DNA of 64,000 nucleotides, from positions 56,615,415 to 56,679,414 of the forward strand of contig NC_088716.1 of NCBI RefSeq assembly GCF_963576615.1, given 5' to 3'. The stretch comes from Watersipora subatra (lineage: Eukaryota; Bryozoa; Gymnolaemata; Cheilostomatida; Watersiporidae). This document shows positions 1 to 13,700 of the stretch, one piece after another (the stretch's first letter is position 1; the number at the start of each line of letters is the position of its first letter). A program made the translations under genes and the position numbers. Below the pieces are notes generated by a model. That model was not told the origin of the DNA and did no database searches. It worked only from the letters and a program-made list of their open reading frames with translations.

Positions 1-1751
1 ATAAAATGCTCATAAAACTCTTTTGTTGTTTCATCTTGTAAACAGATATATTAGATTTGTAAAACTAGTTGAGATCTTATTTTCCTTTCAATATGGTATT
101 AATAGTAAGGATGCTATAGTTTTACTGCATTGCCTAAGAAACATTTTATGAGCAGTCACTTTGACGTTGCTGTTTTGCTTATTTGTTATAATTTTTCAAA
201 GCAAAAAAATACACTGGTTTGGCTCCTTGAGTTTTTACAGGCATCACACAATGACAACTACATTTCGTCTGTTAACGTCTATAACTTATTCTTCAAATGC
301 GTTATGCATGTGTACAATTTTCAGTTTTGTATAGTGTACATATCTTACTTCGACACGACAGAATGTCTAATGGAAGCTCTTACACAGTTCGAACATCTGT
401 GTGGGTCATCCTAATAAGGAGAGCAAAAATCCTATATTCAGCTTTCGAATGAATGTGAAAATGGTGTGCTTGGCTGAATAACTGGCTGGGCTAAAACTGC
501 TACGTATGGTTGACCAATTACAATAATAATTCTCACGACCGATATTCTGAGGGAAACGTGCCAAACCATGAAGGAACATAGATTTATGAATCGAGATACT
601 AGTAGAATAAGCATGATCATAACATTCAACAGAATATCAGCTTCGCAAGTTCTAACATGATCAACTCTTATTATACAAAATAGCAAAAAAAATTCACTTT
701 ATAAGTGAAAGTAAATTAAGGAAGCAGTGTTTCTGAGATAAGTTAAAGGTGCTTTGGTGATCACTTAAGCTGTTCCATACACTTGTATTTCATAGTTCCG
801 TACATGAATGCACAGAAGTATGAAATACAAGTGCATACTAGCCTCTACAATTGTATTGAAGCATCAAGGGAAAGAAAGCTATGTATAGATTTACTGTAAC
901 TATCGCAATTAGGAGCTCACCACAAGTCTCAACTGCACATGTTCACTTCACACAAAGTAGTTCAACAGCATACAACTCCCCATGAGTGTTCAACTGTTTT
1001 CAAACACAAACCTCCATTAGCATGTAACTCTTTATGAGCGTACAACTGTCTTCAATCATATAAAGCTACATGAGCATACAACTACCCATGAGCGTACAAC
1101 TGCCATTAAACATACAAACCTCTATAAGCGTACGAGTGTCTACAAATGTTGAATTTTTTAAAAAATGCAAACCTCTATGAGCAAACAGCTCGAGAAAAAC
1201 ACATGAAGGCAAAATGTATTGAATTTTAGTCATTTTACAAATTTATAAGCCTCACAGACTATCAGTTTTTAGTGAGAATTGGTTTCTGATAAAATGATAC
1301 AAAGATATGTAAAAGCACTGCAATACCTATTGCCAAAGCAAGGTTAGCCAATAATAACTTCAAGATAAAAAAATAAAAATTGAATTGCTGCTCTTTTGAC
1401 TACAAACTGCAAAAGTAACTGAAGGTTTTTTACAAGAATGCTACAAAAGCACATGAATCCATATGTATGCTCTGAGGATATCAAGTCAAGAGCTGCTGTA
1501 TACGCAAGTATAACACAAACACAGAACTGAATACGTACAGCATCAATGATGGACTTCCCAGAAAAGTATGATTAATTGCAATATATTGGGCAACTCAGAA
1601 AATAGCACCATTTTATAACATAAATATCGAGGAAAGGATTGAAGTTCCAGCTTCCACCAAGAAATAGGAAATCAACTTTCCTACTAAATAAGAAGGCACT
1701 AGTGACCATGTGCAAATTAGCTTGCACCGCAAGTCCAAATAACCATAAAAA
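1..1751. other. 3' flank of POLRMT, no gene recognised
   Basis: AT-rich sequence with short open frames lacking any family resemblance. Around 930-1180 is a loose tandem array built on ATGAGCGTACAACTG-like units of about 24 bp. No convincing polyadenylation signal for POLRMT was found close to its stop codon at 1752-1754. Confidence 0.6.
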
Positions 1752-4700
1752 CTAACTGAAAAAATATTCAGACTTCTTGACCAGACTGAGGTCAAGATTG
1801 CCCTTTGGAATGACACTCCTTACGAGTCTACCAAGAAACTCGTGTTCGGGGTCGTCTGGGTTGATGTAGTTCTTTACAAAGTAGTCAGAGAGGTTTGAGA
1901 GAATTGGCTGACTGTGTATATCATAAAATGACTCGCGACAGATCTAAAACATGTACAAATACACATGAGTCCTTCATCCAGTCAGTCATCATTCCTAGTC
2001 TCTTGTCAACAAAGCAGTGATGACAATAACAATGAGTTTATAGGTTGTTTGTCATATTTTAGTTAATATTAGTTGTCTTTGATGAACTCCAGAAAACTGT
2101 AAACTGATATAATTTTCTTTTCTACAACTCGAACAGTTAAAAAATAGAAAAACCCTGGTCAAATTGAACAGTAATATGTTGCTTATACTAGTGAAGCAAT
2201 ATGAGGAAGCAATATGAGGTAACACTTGTGCATTATTCTGATAAACTTTTGTGTAAAAGTATTAAACAACTTTAAAGCGTAAGGTAACTATCAGCCCCAG
2301 CTGACTAGAAACTACCTATGAGCATATTTGCCAAGTGACAGTTCCCCCTTTAGTCTACTGCTAACACTACAGCATCCTACCTTGTTCATAGTGTCAATGC
2401 TGTTAGCATGGGTCCAAAAACAGTCATGAATTGATGCAAATGTGATGCCGTGTCGATGGCAACGCAACGCCGTCAACATCATGTGACTGGCATCCAGGGA
2501 GTGAATGAAGTTTGGAGGAAAACCATTTCTGTTTTTATTAACATCAGGTCTCCTATAATGGTATAACAAAGTGGGAAGGTGACAAGTGTCTCTTGGAGAT
2601 TAGGTAGAACGGTAATAGCGAAGATTGTGGGTGTAAGCCCCGTAAAAGTCAACTTATTTATTTTTTGTTTTGATTCTCTTCAACTTTTATACAGGACTTC
2701 TTTTATATGGTCAATACTAGCTATTCTTTTATATGGTCAGTACTAGCTATTCTTTTATATGGTCAATACTAGCTATTCTTTTATATGGTCAATACTAGCT
2801 ATTCTTTTATATGGTCAATACTAGCTATTCTTTTATATGGTCAATACTAGCTATTCTTTTAACCCTATCGCTACCGAGCTCATATGGCGCCGAAGTGCCC
2901 AGTGTACCGAGCCAATTAGTAGCACATTTTGGAGTTCCCAGGCGTCGCCATGTTTCAGTAGGCCACATCTATTAATCTCATTCACTATAATGTTCATGAC
3001 ATCTGAAATTATAATAAGCCTTAAGTAAGTAAATATAATTATCTGGCCAGCAATTCAAACTTTTTATCAAAATGCAAACCTTTTGGTTTCAACTCGACTG
3101 GTTTTTGATATTCATTGTTAGCACCAGTTCTATCGCCAGCAATTTCACTGTCACTTTTGTTTGGTTTTGGTATGAAAAGGATTAATAATATACTGTTAAC
3201 ATTATGCCCTACATATTATACCCACAATTCTACACAAAAATAAAAGTAAAAACAGCCAAAACTTTAGAGGAAACTGAGGCATGACAAGAGAAAGATAGAG
3301 CCAAGAGCAAAGCAGCAACAAGACAATCGGTAACAAGTGTCAAGCATCATGATTCAGAACAAACCAGGAAGCAGGAAGTGTATGACAGGAACTAGGGAAG
3401 CTGAAACCCCTGAGCAAACTCATGTATACCATCAATCAGAGAGAGTTAGCCATTAATAGCATCAAGGTACATACCTAGTTACTGGCAAACTAGATCATTC
3501 TAACGAGGCTAATTGCATACCAGCGGGAGACTGTTCATGGGCATTAAATTTTGCTTAACTTTGACCAAAAAGCACATTACAAAACGAATCATAGGATTTT
3601 TTTTTATCATGAGAATCCTTGTCAAATACACTGAATGTAATGCACTTTGTGTGAAAAATGAACCACCTGGAATTTGTTGCAAAAACCATGAAATCCAAAG
3701 GCGCACTGTGACAGAAAATATTCCACCAATATTGAAGCACCGCCTCCAAAGTAGTAATTTTGATTTTGAGCATTTTTTCCTCACATTCGAAAATACAACA
3801 GCTGATTTCAGCTAACTCCATTCATTTGGAGACAAAACAGTTGATCAACCTGAGTTTATGCAAACATTTAAGGATTGACTTGCAACTAAATTCACATTAC
3901 AGTTATTTGGTATCAAAAGATTCACCATCTCTTTCTCTGCTGTGTTGTAGGTGCAAAATATGTGGAAGTGTGATTACAAGCATCAAAAACGATTAGTTAA
4001 TCGCCGCCACCATGAAAACGCCGTAGGTTGGAATCAATTTATTTCTTTGACGTACTCAAGCAATTTGGTTATTGTTTTGACACGTGATGTTATCATGTGA
4101 ATTGAGAAGCCAATAAAAGGCTCAATATAAAACTTCTCGTAGCACTAGTTTTATAGTTTATGACAAACACTTCAGGTTTTACCAAAAAACCCGTCTCAAA
4201 TATAGATGCTCGCTACTTTACAGTTTTGTTTTGGTCTAATCCTCTAGTCGTAATCTGATCATGTGACCCATACGTCCTGCCAAACAGCGCGAATAATTTT
4301 TGCAGCATTTGTCAACTATTACAGGTGACCAACAGGTTCCTCATGTTTATCAGAGGATGATATGCACTCCTTCGAGCTAAGGTTAAAAAATTAAACGAAT
4401 TTTTACGATGGGTTTTGAGATATTAGTGCTCAAAGTGATAACATTACGATGATGATGAAATAGACGCGTAAGGACAATAGACATGGTTTTATTGAATGCG
4501 AGAAGTATAATTGTGAAAATATTTCGACAAATGATGTTGCATTAAAATTGACACAGAAGCCATCTTGTTCAGCTATGTCCCATTTGAGCCGTTTTGGAAA
4601 GGGATTCCAATATATGGCGTTTTCATGATGATAGCGATTAACGGTTTGTTTTTTAGCTTTTAAGAGTTTGGAATCACATTCCCATATATTTTGCACCTAC

Positions 4701-7700
4701 AACACAGCAGAGTAAAACATGGGGAATCTTTTGATACCAAATAACTGTAATGTGAATTTTGTTGCAAGTAAACCTTCAAGGTTCAAAACCAAGTTTACCA
4801 TTTAATTGGCTCTTTACTTCTATAAATTGGGGTTCTTCACTTGATCATAACTATCAAGTGAAGAACCCCAATTTCTTCAACTTTATTTCATGGTCGATCA
4901 GCAAGAGCAAGCAGAGCATTGTTGAAATTCATTGTTGTTTATGGGATGTTAGGATAATACAATTATAGTTTCATTATTTTGTGATATTTCCCGACAAACG
5001 CACAAAACATTTATCATATTTTCTTGGCTTTCAGATAATATATAGTTTACTGCTTTCAAAATAGTAGTTCCGGAGCTATGAAGTGCAACTTGCGTAAATG
5101 ATAAAACATTTGTGATGTCCCATCATTTACGCATGTTGCACTTCATAGCTCCAGAACTACTATTTTGAAAGCAGTAAATTTTATATTATCTGAAAGCCAA
5201 GAAAGTGTGTGTGTGTGTATTTATTTTCATCAACAGAAACAATACAGAAAAATAAACTGCATATTAGTAAATATATCAGGTTAATTACAAATTAGTGAGA
5301 AAATGAAAAGAGTATAGCAAAATTCACTCAACCTGAGCACGAGATAATGATGATGGAGCCATAGGTGCGCTGTAGCCCAGCTAATGTTGCGCAAGCCCCA
5401 AAAACAGTCAACAGCAGCAGAACAAAGGCAGGCCTCAGCCCACCCTAGTCAGAGAGACAGGAGATAGCATTTTACTTGTTTTTTAAAGTCAAAATTGTTT
5501 ACAATTTTTTTCAACCTGTCAGGTAGATTATTCCAATAAAAGGTTGTTTGATATTGAATAGTTTTTTGCCCAGCACTAGATGTAAACAAGGGAATATGAA
5601 GATTTAGAAGAGAGTGACGAGTACTATAAGAGTGTGTTGGTCCCCCATTCCCAGATGAATAAAATACAGTATGACCCCTTAGCAGCAGCTTTAACGTATA
5701 TAACTTATCTATAGGTAAAATATTAGTTTGAGTAAACAATTCTTTTGATGGATAGTCAAAGGGTTTATGACATATAATTCGCACTAGCTTTTTCTGAAAG
5801 ACTTTAATTTTATTTAAAAATATGTCAGGCGAATTGCCCCAAGATTCGAGGCAGTAAATAAGTTTAGAATTCACCAAGGAGTTATATAATGTAATCATTA
5901 TTTCTCGTGGGAAGTACTTTGATAACCTATAGAAAAGTCCAACCGCTGGACGAAGGTCTTTTAGTATGTTAGATATATGAGTAGACCAATTCAGATTATT
6001 ATCAAGGCTTGCCAAGTACTGCATCATTTAATTCAAATAATTTTATAATGGGAGCAAATGTGCATGTGTAGTGGCATCAAATAACTCTAAATGTCAAAAT
6101 TTTATTTATGAACATATATAACATAAATCCCATATATAACATAGATAATCAATAAATGATATCTGTAATAACAGTAATATATATAATATAAAAGCGCATA
6201 TACTTACTCTACTGACGCGTCGTGGTGAAGGTCAGTGAATCCTGACTCTGATTGGCCATCCTTGTCAGCCTTGAGGCTGCCTGTCCAGTAATTTTGTGTG
6301 ACAGAAAGTCCGAGTGGAGTTTTCCAGGAGACCGGCTTGCCAACGGTAGTTGTGATCTCTTGAGCGCAGAGGGTGAGCCAGTTCTACAATATTTAATAAT
6401 TTAAAATGCTAGTCATCTTTTAACTGACTATTTTAATAAGACAATAACAAAACAACAGCTGTTGTGTTGATTAGCTATGCTAAAAGATATTCTGTGTTGG
6501 TTAGCTATAACGTACAGTCGTATCTCGTATGGCATAAACCTCCTTTTATGAAAATTCCGTTGAACGTAAATATTTGTAAAGTTATCGTATTGCGTAAGAA
6601 ATTTCATATAACGGTAAAGCGATGGAAGACAGCGCAAGTTGTCAAATTCGACTTAAATAACAAAAGCCCCATTGTTAGACTTACAAGTATAATTCTCTCT
6701 CTTGCCACAGCTGGGAGAGAAAATGAAGAATATTATGAAGACAATATCATGAGGCATTTTAGAAAAGTTTTAAAAAGCCGTCAAGGGCGAGTATCATTAA
6801 AGAGGTATTTTAAAAAATACTCATGACGGGGCTGGTTCATCAGAAAAGACGAAAAATTTCGATCAATAAAAAAGTGAGATGAAAAACAAAAAATTTAGAT
6901 AATGCTAAAAAATACAAGTTTGAAAATTTAAAACAATTTCTAGGTTTAGTTCTCATTTTATTGCAGCCATGAAATAAAAAAGTTAAGTATAGTTTTTTTA
7001 TTGTAAAAGGCCAATTGGGTGAGTTAGGAAAGATCTTGAAATTAGGCCGTTTACATTTATTTTACGTTCCGTATAACATAAAAACCCTATAACTTGAATG
7101 CTGTCGGAACGGATTATTTACGTTGTATTTACAGTATATTAATTAGACTGGCAAAGATGAACTCTTCTCTGGTCATTTTTGAACAATAATGGTGCTTTTG
7201 CTGATGCAGATATAATTTATATAAAAGCTCACTGGCCTTCTACAGTACAAAAGTATGCTGATTGTTCAGCTATAACCAAAGAGAGAAGCAGGACAACTGC
7301 TATTGGCTGTCGCTGGAGACTAGCCAGGCGAAGAACAGAGCTACTAATGCAACCTATTTTTTGTTTTTAAAAGCGATATGTAGTGCAATATCGCGCTGTG
7401 TGGGGCCAATCTGCGCTGAAACTCACCCAGCGAGTTGATGATTAGCGATAACGCCAGACTTTCTCAATCAGAACTTTTTTGCACGCAAGATGCATTTCGA
7501 TTGGTTGTTTTACCCAAAATTCATTTTTTTGTGTCAATGTTTAACAACATACAGTTACAACATTTTGATATTTTTTTACGATTGAAACATCATGAAAATG
7601 AACACTGAATCATTCATAGATTTATTAAGAGCACATATACTCCTGCACGACACAACACACAATTACAAAGATCCCCAGTTGAAAACAACATCTGGGAGTC

Positions 7701-10700
7701 AATCATTGTGCAGGTTGACCATCTTGAGAATGGTAACCATAATATTAAAAATGAAAAACTACTATGAAGTAAATTATATATAAAAACTTAAATTTTTTCG
7801 TCAAAATTGTAAGAATCATTTTTTTCTTATGTCTTCTTGTAGTGTGCAATTCGTGAAAGTGAGATAGGCCTAGCAAAAGCAGAAGCTGTTTATGTCGTTG
7901 TCTACAAGGCACCATATTTACTTAAATTTATAAACAACTCCGAAGAAACTCATAATATGGAATTTTATTGGCCGTTTGCAAGCGTGCACGCGTTATCGCT
8001 CGCTGGTGAATCGCCCAAGTGTGTTTAGGCAGACGCCAGCGATATCTCTGCGCTCCTCATGACGCATCCGATAAAATCGAATAGTGTGTTTGCGCCTTCA
8101 GACCTCTTATTGTAAATACAGATTGTCGCAACCATCCATCTTTAATGCATGTGTTAACCTCCTGTCCTAAAAGAACATTGATGAACCTTGGTTAATGAGT
8201 AGATCCATGACCTTCAGAGTTGGTGATACGACATTAAGTGTGACATGAAAAAATATAAAACTCTTTAATATAATTACATGCAATAGTGTTCAAAACCATC
8301 AATTGTTCATATAAAAACATTGTTGCTAATGGCCTATAAATCCCATATTAACAGTTATCTGAAAAAGGACTGGCACAACGAGGTACCCTTAATGACCATG
8401 TACACTTAAGTTGTGCCGTACTTTTCGGACTTCTGATGATTTGAGCCATGCGGCTTATATAAGGGTGCGGCTATTCTGTGGTTTTTTCTTTCACTGCTAG
8501 GGCGCATTAACCAGAATCTCTGACTAGTGCGCCTCTAGCGGTGAAAGAAAATACGAAACAATGTCTAACGGTACTGTTCCATTAGTCACTAGGTTAAAAA
8601 GCGTCGATTAATACGAAACTCTGCCGTTAGGCACTGTTCCGTTTTAAACAGGAAAATTCTGCGGCCTATACAAAGGTGCGTAATATGTATTGTTTTATCA
8701 TTTTTTTGGAAAATAAAGCATATGTGGCTTATATAGGAGTGCGGTTTATAGTCCAAAAAGTACGGAAAGTGTACAGTTTGTGAAGGTATGATAAACATAG
8801 CATATGTATTAGAAGTTGTGACTTGATTTTGAAAAATAAACCCACACAAATAGTATTTTATAGGCTGTGTTTAACTCTAGTGCGTCATGCTGCATTACAC
8901 AATATTAATCCTTTTACTGCCTAACGCAAGTTTGTGCGAAATCTATGATTGACTGTCGTGGACGCATTTTTGCGAAATTTACAGTGGCTGTATAGTAACT
9001 GAATTTTATTGATTCGTGAAAACATAACCAACAAACTTTTGGTACGTTTATGGCAGTAATGTTCGAATAATTCTCATTAGCCTATATTCGTGAAGCAAAT
9101 TATAATCTTTGATCAAAAAATTTGAAAAAGTTGAAAACTTACATTTTTTCTGGCGCTCAAATTTTTTTACTTGGAATTTGATTTCCGCAAGCCCCTCCAG
9201 TTTTAAAAAAGAATAGCTTTTGTTGATGACATTATAGCCGATTCAGATTGAGACATTACTGAATGCTTAGACAATAAAAGTGACAGCATTGACTCTGACA
9301 GTTGTATAAATAATAGTGTTGCAAGAGTAAGAAACATTGTAGAGGACCATAATTGCTTCGTAGCAACTGTAGCTTCACATTGCTTTAGCAATGCACAATA
9401 TATAGATACATTGAATTTTTTTGCAGTTTTGTTCATTAACACGCTGACAACATGAAATGTCGACACCAAAAATTTTTTAAGTAGTGTTTGAAATTGAAAC
9501 AAGTGTTATGCGTATTACGCTGCAAAGTCGACAATTCTGAGTAAAATGGCTGTAGGCGAAAGGTAAATTTGTATATGGATGGCAGTTGAAAGGGTTAAGA
9601 AACAACAATACTCAGTGACAACACAAAATTAATTATTTTTCTGGTCAGAGTATCTTTATTGTCTTCAAACACATTCCTGAGAAGCGAAGAACCAGCGTAC
9701 TCTGTTGACCTTTGACCTGTTGACCTTATTACGCTTTCAGCTGTGAAAGTGAATGTCTAAGACAGATAAGACATCTAAGTCATAAGTGACATCTAAGACA
9801 GTGTCTAAGACAGACAACAATTATAGAGGCTCTCAAGGAAAATAGTGTCATCTAAACAGGACACTTCTTACGAAGCTAGGATGATAAGAGAAGGAAAAGG
9901 AAACATGCCTGTATCTCTGTGCTGCTGATGAACATAGAGGCCATGCTTTCAAATAGCTTGCTAGAGAGATACGCGGAAGCTTTCTGTAGGTTGGCAGATC
10001 CAAGGCCTGGTGATTGTTCAGACAAGTGCTTGTATATCTGCAGCTTGGAGCCGTATTGGGTGACGCCGTAGACTTTGGTCATCACGGTCTGCTTCACTAC
10101 CTGTGCTCAGACCAACATGAGGCATTTACTAACTGTCATTACAGCTGCTCATGGGCACACATGCTACTCAGACCCACATGAGGCATTTACTAACTGTCAC
10201 TACAGCTGCTCATGGACATATGCTAGAGGTTATCACATATATGCATGCGGCATACACTACCAATAATAAGTCATACAAGTTGTACTTGCTTAACGACGGG
10301 GGAGGGGGGGGGGTACGTTCCGTAAGCCCAACGTAACGTGATTCCATTGTTAAACGAACTTCCCTTTCGAGTGTTCGTTGCATAAATCTAGGCTATTCAC
10401 GCTGGTACTTCCTCACCTTTTCTCTTTCTCTACTTTCTATTGAGTTTTTTAATAATAAATGTAAACATTCAAAAAATTAAATTAAATTTTAACTTTTTTC
10501 ATTTAGTTTTTACGTGTGCACGAGTGTTTGAACAAATGTTAGGCTACCGTAGAGTAAATTGTGGTAGATTTTACATATTTTACCCTATTCTTCATGACTA
10601 CTTTCTCAGGATTTCTCTTTTCAATCGGCACTTTTATATAACATAAGCCTTCCTTATAATGCTTCAACTGCAGCATATCTTGTTTTTAACAATTTTCACA

Positions 10701-13700
10701 ATTTCTAACAGGCTTTTATAACTCGGAGAGAGGAGTACTTGTACTGACAGCCAACAACTGAAACCAGATATAACATCAATAAAGAGGCGAGACAGAAGGC
10801 TGCCGGTATAGCTAATGTAAAACAATGTTCAAATGAGAACACAAAGATCTTACCTTGCGAGTGATGTGGCCTTCAAGCATCTGCGCTATCGGATTTCCGT
10901 TTGCTGCATCCCTAGCCCGACAGAGCTCAGCCCTGTTAGCTACATCCTGATAAGTGTCATGGGGACGATCGGCAGGCAGAAGGTTAACTGCTGAGGCACC
11001 AACCGTGTCACCACCCAAAGCTGCATAGTGTTGAAGGCCATTACATGAGCCATCCTACAATGAAGCACTGTGTCAGAAGGGCTAATAGTCTAGATGAGTG
11101 CTAATCGGAGAATTATTTTTTCTTGGTTTAAATCGACTAAGTTGCATTGGGAGTAACTTATATTTCAATTTCGACTTCAAATGCTTACACAAACATGAGG
11201 GATTTTCATTTATGCTCCTACTAGCTGTATTACTCAGCATTGCCTGTATAATAAAGAGTCTTTAGACAAAAAATTGATTTGTATTTAACATATAAAAACA
11301 TTTGCCATTCTAACTTTCAAACTATGTATCATGAGAGAAGTGTTTTGTGTAGTTGAAGTAAATTGAGAGAAAATAAGACAACTGTAAAGGTTTTCAAAAC
11401 TGGTCAATCAACTGTAACTTCCAAACTTCATATCATGAAGAAAATGTTTTGTGCGGGTCAAATAAACTAAAAAAATATAACAGCTATAAAAGGGTTTAGA
11501 TGTAAATGTGAAATAATTAGCAAGTAATAGCTAAATTAAGCCTGTTTTGCTACAATTACAATAAAAGATGATTCGGTAATGATACAATTAATACGAACTG
11601 AGAAAACTAAATAAAAATCTTGAATATGTTGAACTAATAATAACAATTCCTGCACAGAAGTGTGCGTGTGTATAAAAAGGGTTACTGTTCCAGCAGAAGC
11701 TATCAATCCTCTCGATACTGGTACAAATGTAAAAATGAGATATCGTAGTGTTTTTGTTTGACCAAACGGAGAGAAAATGTCGAGGCTCTTCCTATGGAGA
11801 TAATACAATTTTCTGCGTAAAAAGAATTGGCCTTGACCACAAATTTTAGCAAATGAACTTTACGAAAAACCGAAAATAGAAGTTCAAGAAAACACGAAAA
11901 AAGCGTCGTGTTTCATAGAGTTTATAGAATTCATAGTTTCAAATTATATGTCATTTAGAGGGTGCATACGCTATACGGTATATGATAGCGTCTTTGATCA
12001 ATACACCCTGTACAGTTTAGAGTGCACGGATTTAAGACTTGCGGTTGCAATCTCCGTGAGTTCAAATCAATCAGAATGTGAAATTATAATTTGAATATTT
12101 TAATAGCTATAGCTGGACATACCGAAGGACAGACAGACGACCCCGATTGAGAAATATACATACAAGAATATAGATTTACTATGATTCCATATTAGAGCTC
12201 TTAAAAATACTATTGAACAGGGTCTTAGTAGAACAATAAGTACATGAAGTGGTTGCCATTGTGAGACAATAACTCCATAATGTTGTGGTAATGTAAGAAG
12301 ATAACTCCATAGTTTGGTGCAAACTTGAAACACCAAGTTCATGGAGTGGTGGCAATGTGGGAAAGCAACTACGTAAAAAGTGGTCTCATAACAGAGAATA
12401 GGATGGAGGAGAGGCGCTATTTTAGAGCAATAGTTGTTTAGCGAAAAATAGCCATGAAATGCAAAACATACCTGGTGAACAGGAAGAGTGCTTAGGTAAT
12501 TGACTGGATCACCGCTGTCAAAGGCAGCCTTGAGCTCCATGCAGGCAGCCAATCCTTGCCAAGGGCTGTCCAGGTCCTGCCACCACTGCTTTCCCTATGC
12601 ATAAATATTAATTCTAATATTCACTCCTCAGTCAGATTAACAAAAAGATACCCTAGTAAGACGGACAGGAGATATCCTAGTAATACTGACAGGAGATACC
12701 CTAGTAAGATTGACAGGAGATCCAGTCTTCTAATTTATAATGCAGATTACTAAAGAGCGAGGAAAAGATAAAAAATGTATAAACTGGTATCAAGGCGCAT
12801 ATACAAAAGCTAAATGAGCCAGATTAAGAATGAAAAAAAGCTTTTTATTTCCAACATTCCTACCTCTAGAGGCCTGGCAGCACTTTGTAATGCCAAGGGC
12901 AGCACTTCATCAGCAAAAGCCAAGCGAGTCGTGGTCGACTCCTTCTTTTTGAAGCCAGATAGATTGACAAGGTGAATCTTCAACCAGTCCAGCCCTCGCT
13001 CTCCCAGCGGCTGGCCTATGGCAGCAGTAACTAGCATTAATGATGTGTACTTTACACTATGCCAAAAACTTTCCCGCTAGCGACACAGAACTGAGTGACC
13101 AGTAGTAATATTAGTTGATGAATTAGTTGCTAATAGTATTAGTATAGCATAAGTTGATGAGCGCAATAACTAGCACCGTGAACTATTAGCAGTGACTACT
13201 ACAGCTAGTGAATAGTAATAGGCTCACCTTTGGCAAATGTTAAGATGGCTCTGAGTGGGTCACTGCTGACCTGACTAAGATACCGCGATATTGGGTACGC
13301 GCGGCCCCTGAAGTCGACATCATGTGGCATCCAGAATGTTCCATTTTTAAACTACGCAAACAAAACAAAAGCGCTAGAAGTTTTAGGAAAGTTGGAAATA
13401 ATTTGCAAGCGACAAAGGCTTTTACACAAGCAGTAGTCTTTATGAAGGTGGTATGTGTAATAAAAGACTCTTATTTTACTGCCAATGTCAACAAAAGAGA
13501 TCAATTGAAACTATTATTATTGTCAATAAACTATTATTGTAATGTTTACCGAATGATTGATCTCTGCTTGGTTAATAAAGACAGACAGTAAAATCAATTA
13601 AGTTAGAAACACAAAGTGAGGCAAAAGCAACTGGATAATAAGAAATAGGCATGGAGAGAGGAGACAGACATAAGAAGAGGGAGGGAGGTAAACAAAAGAA

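Noticed and set aside
130-414. 94-codon plus-strand frame near the left edge
   Set aside because: No similarity to any family; amino-acid usage follows base composition.
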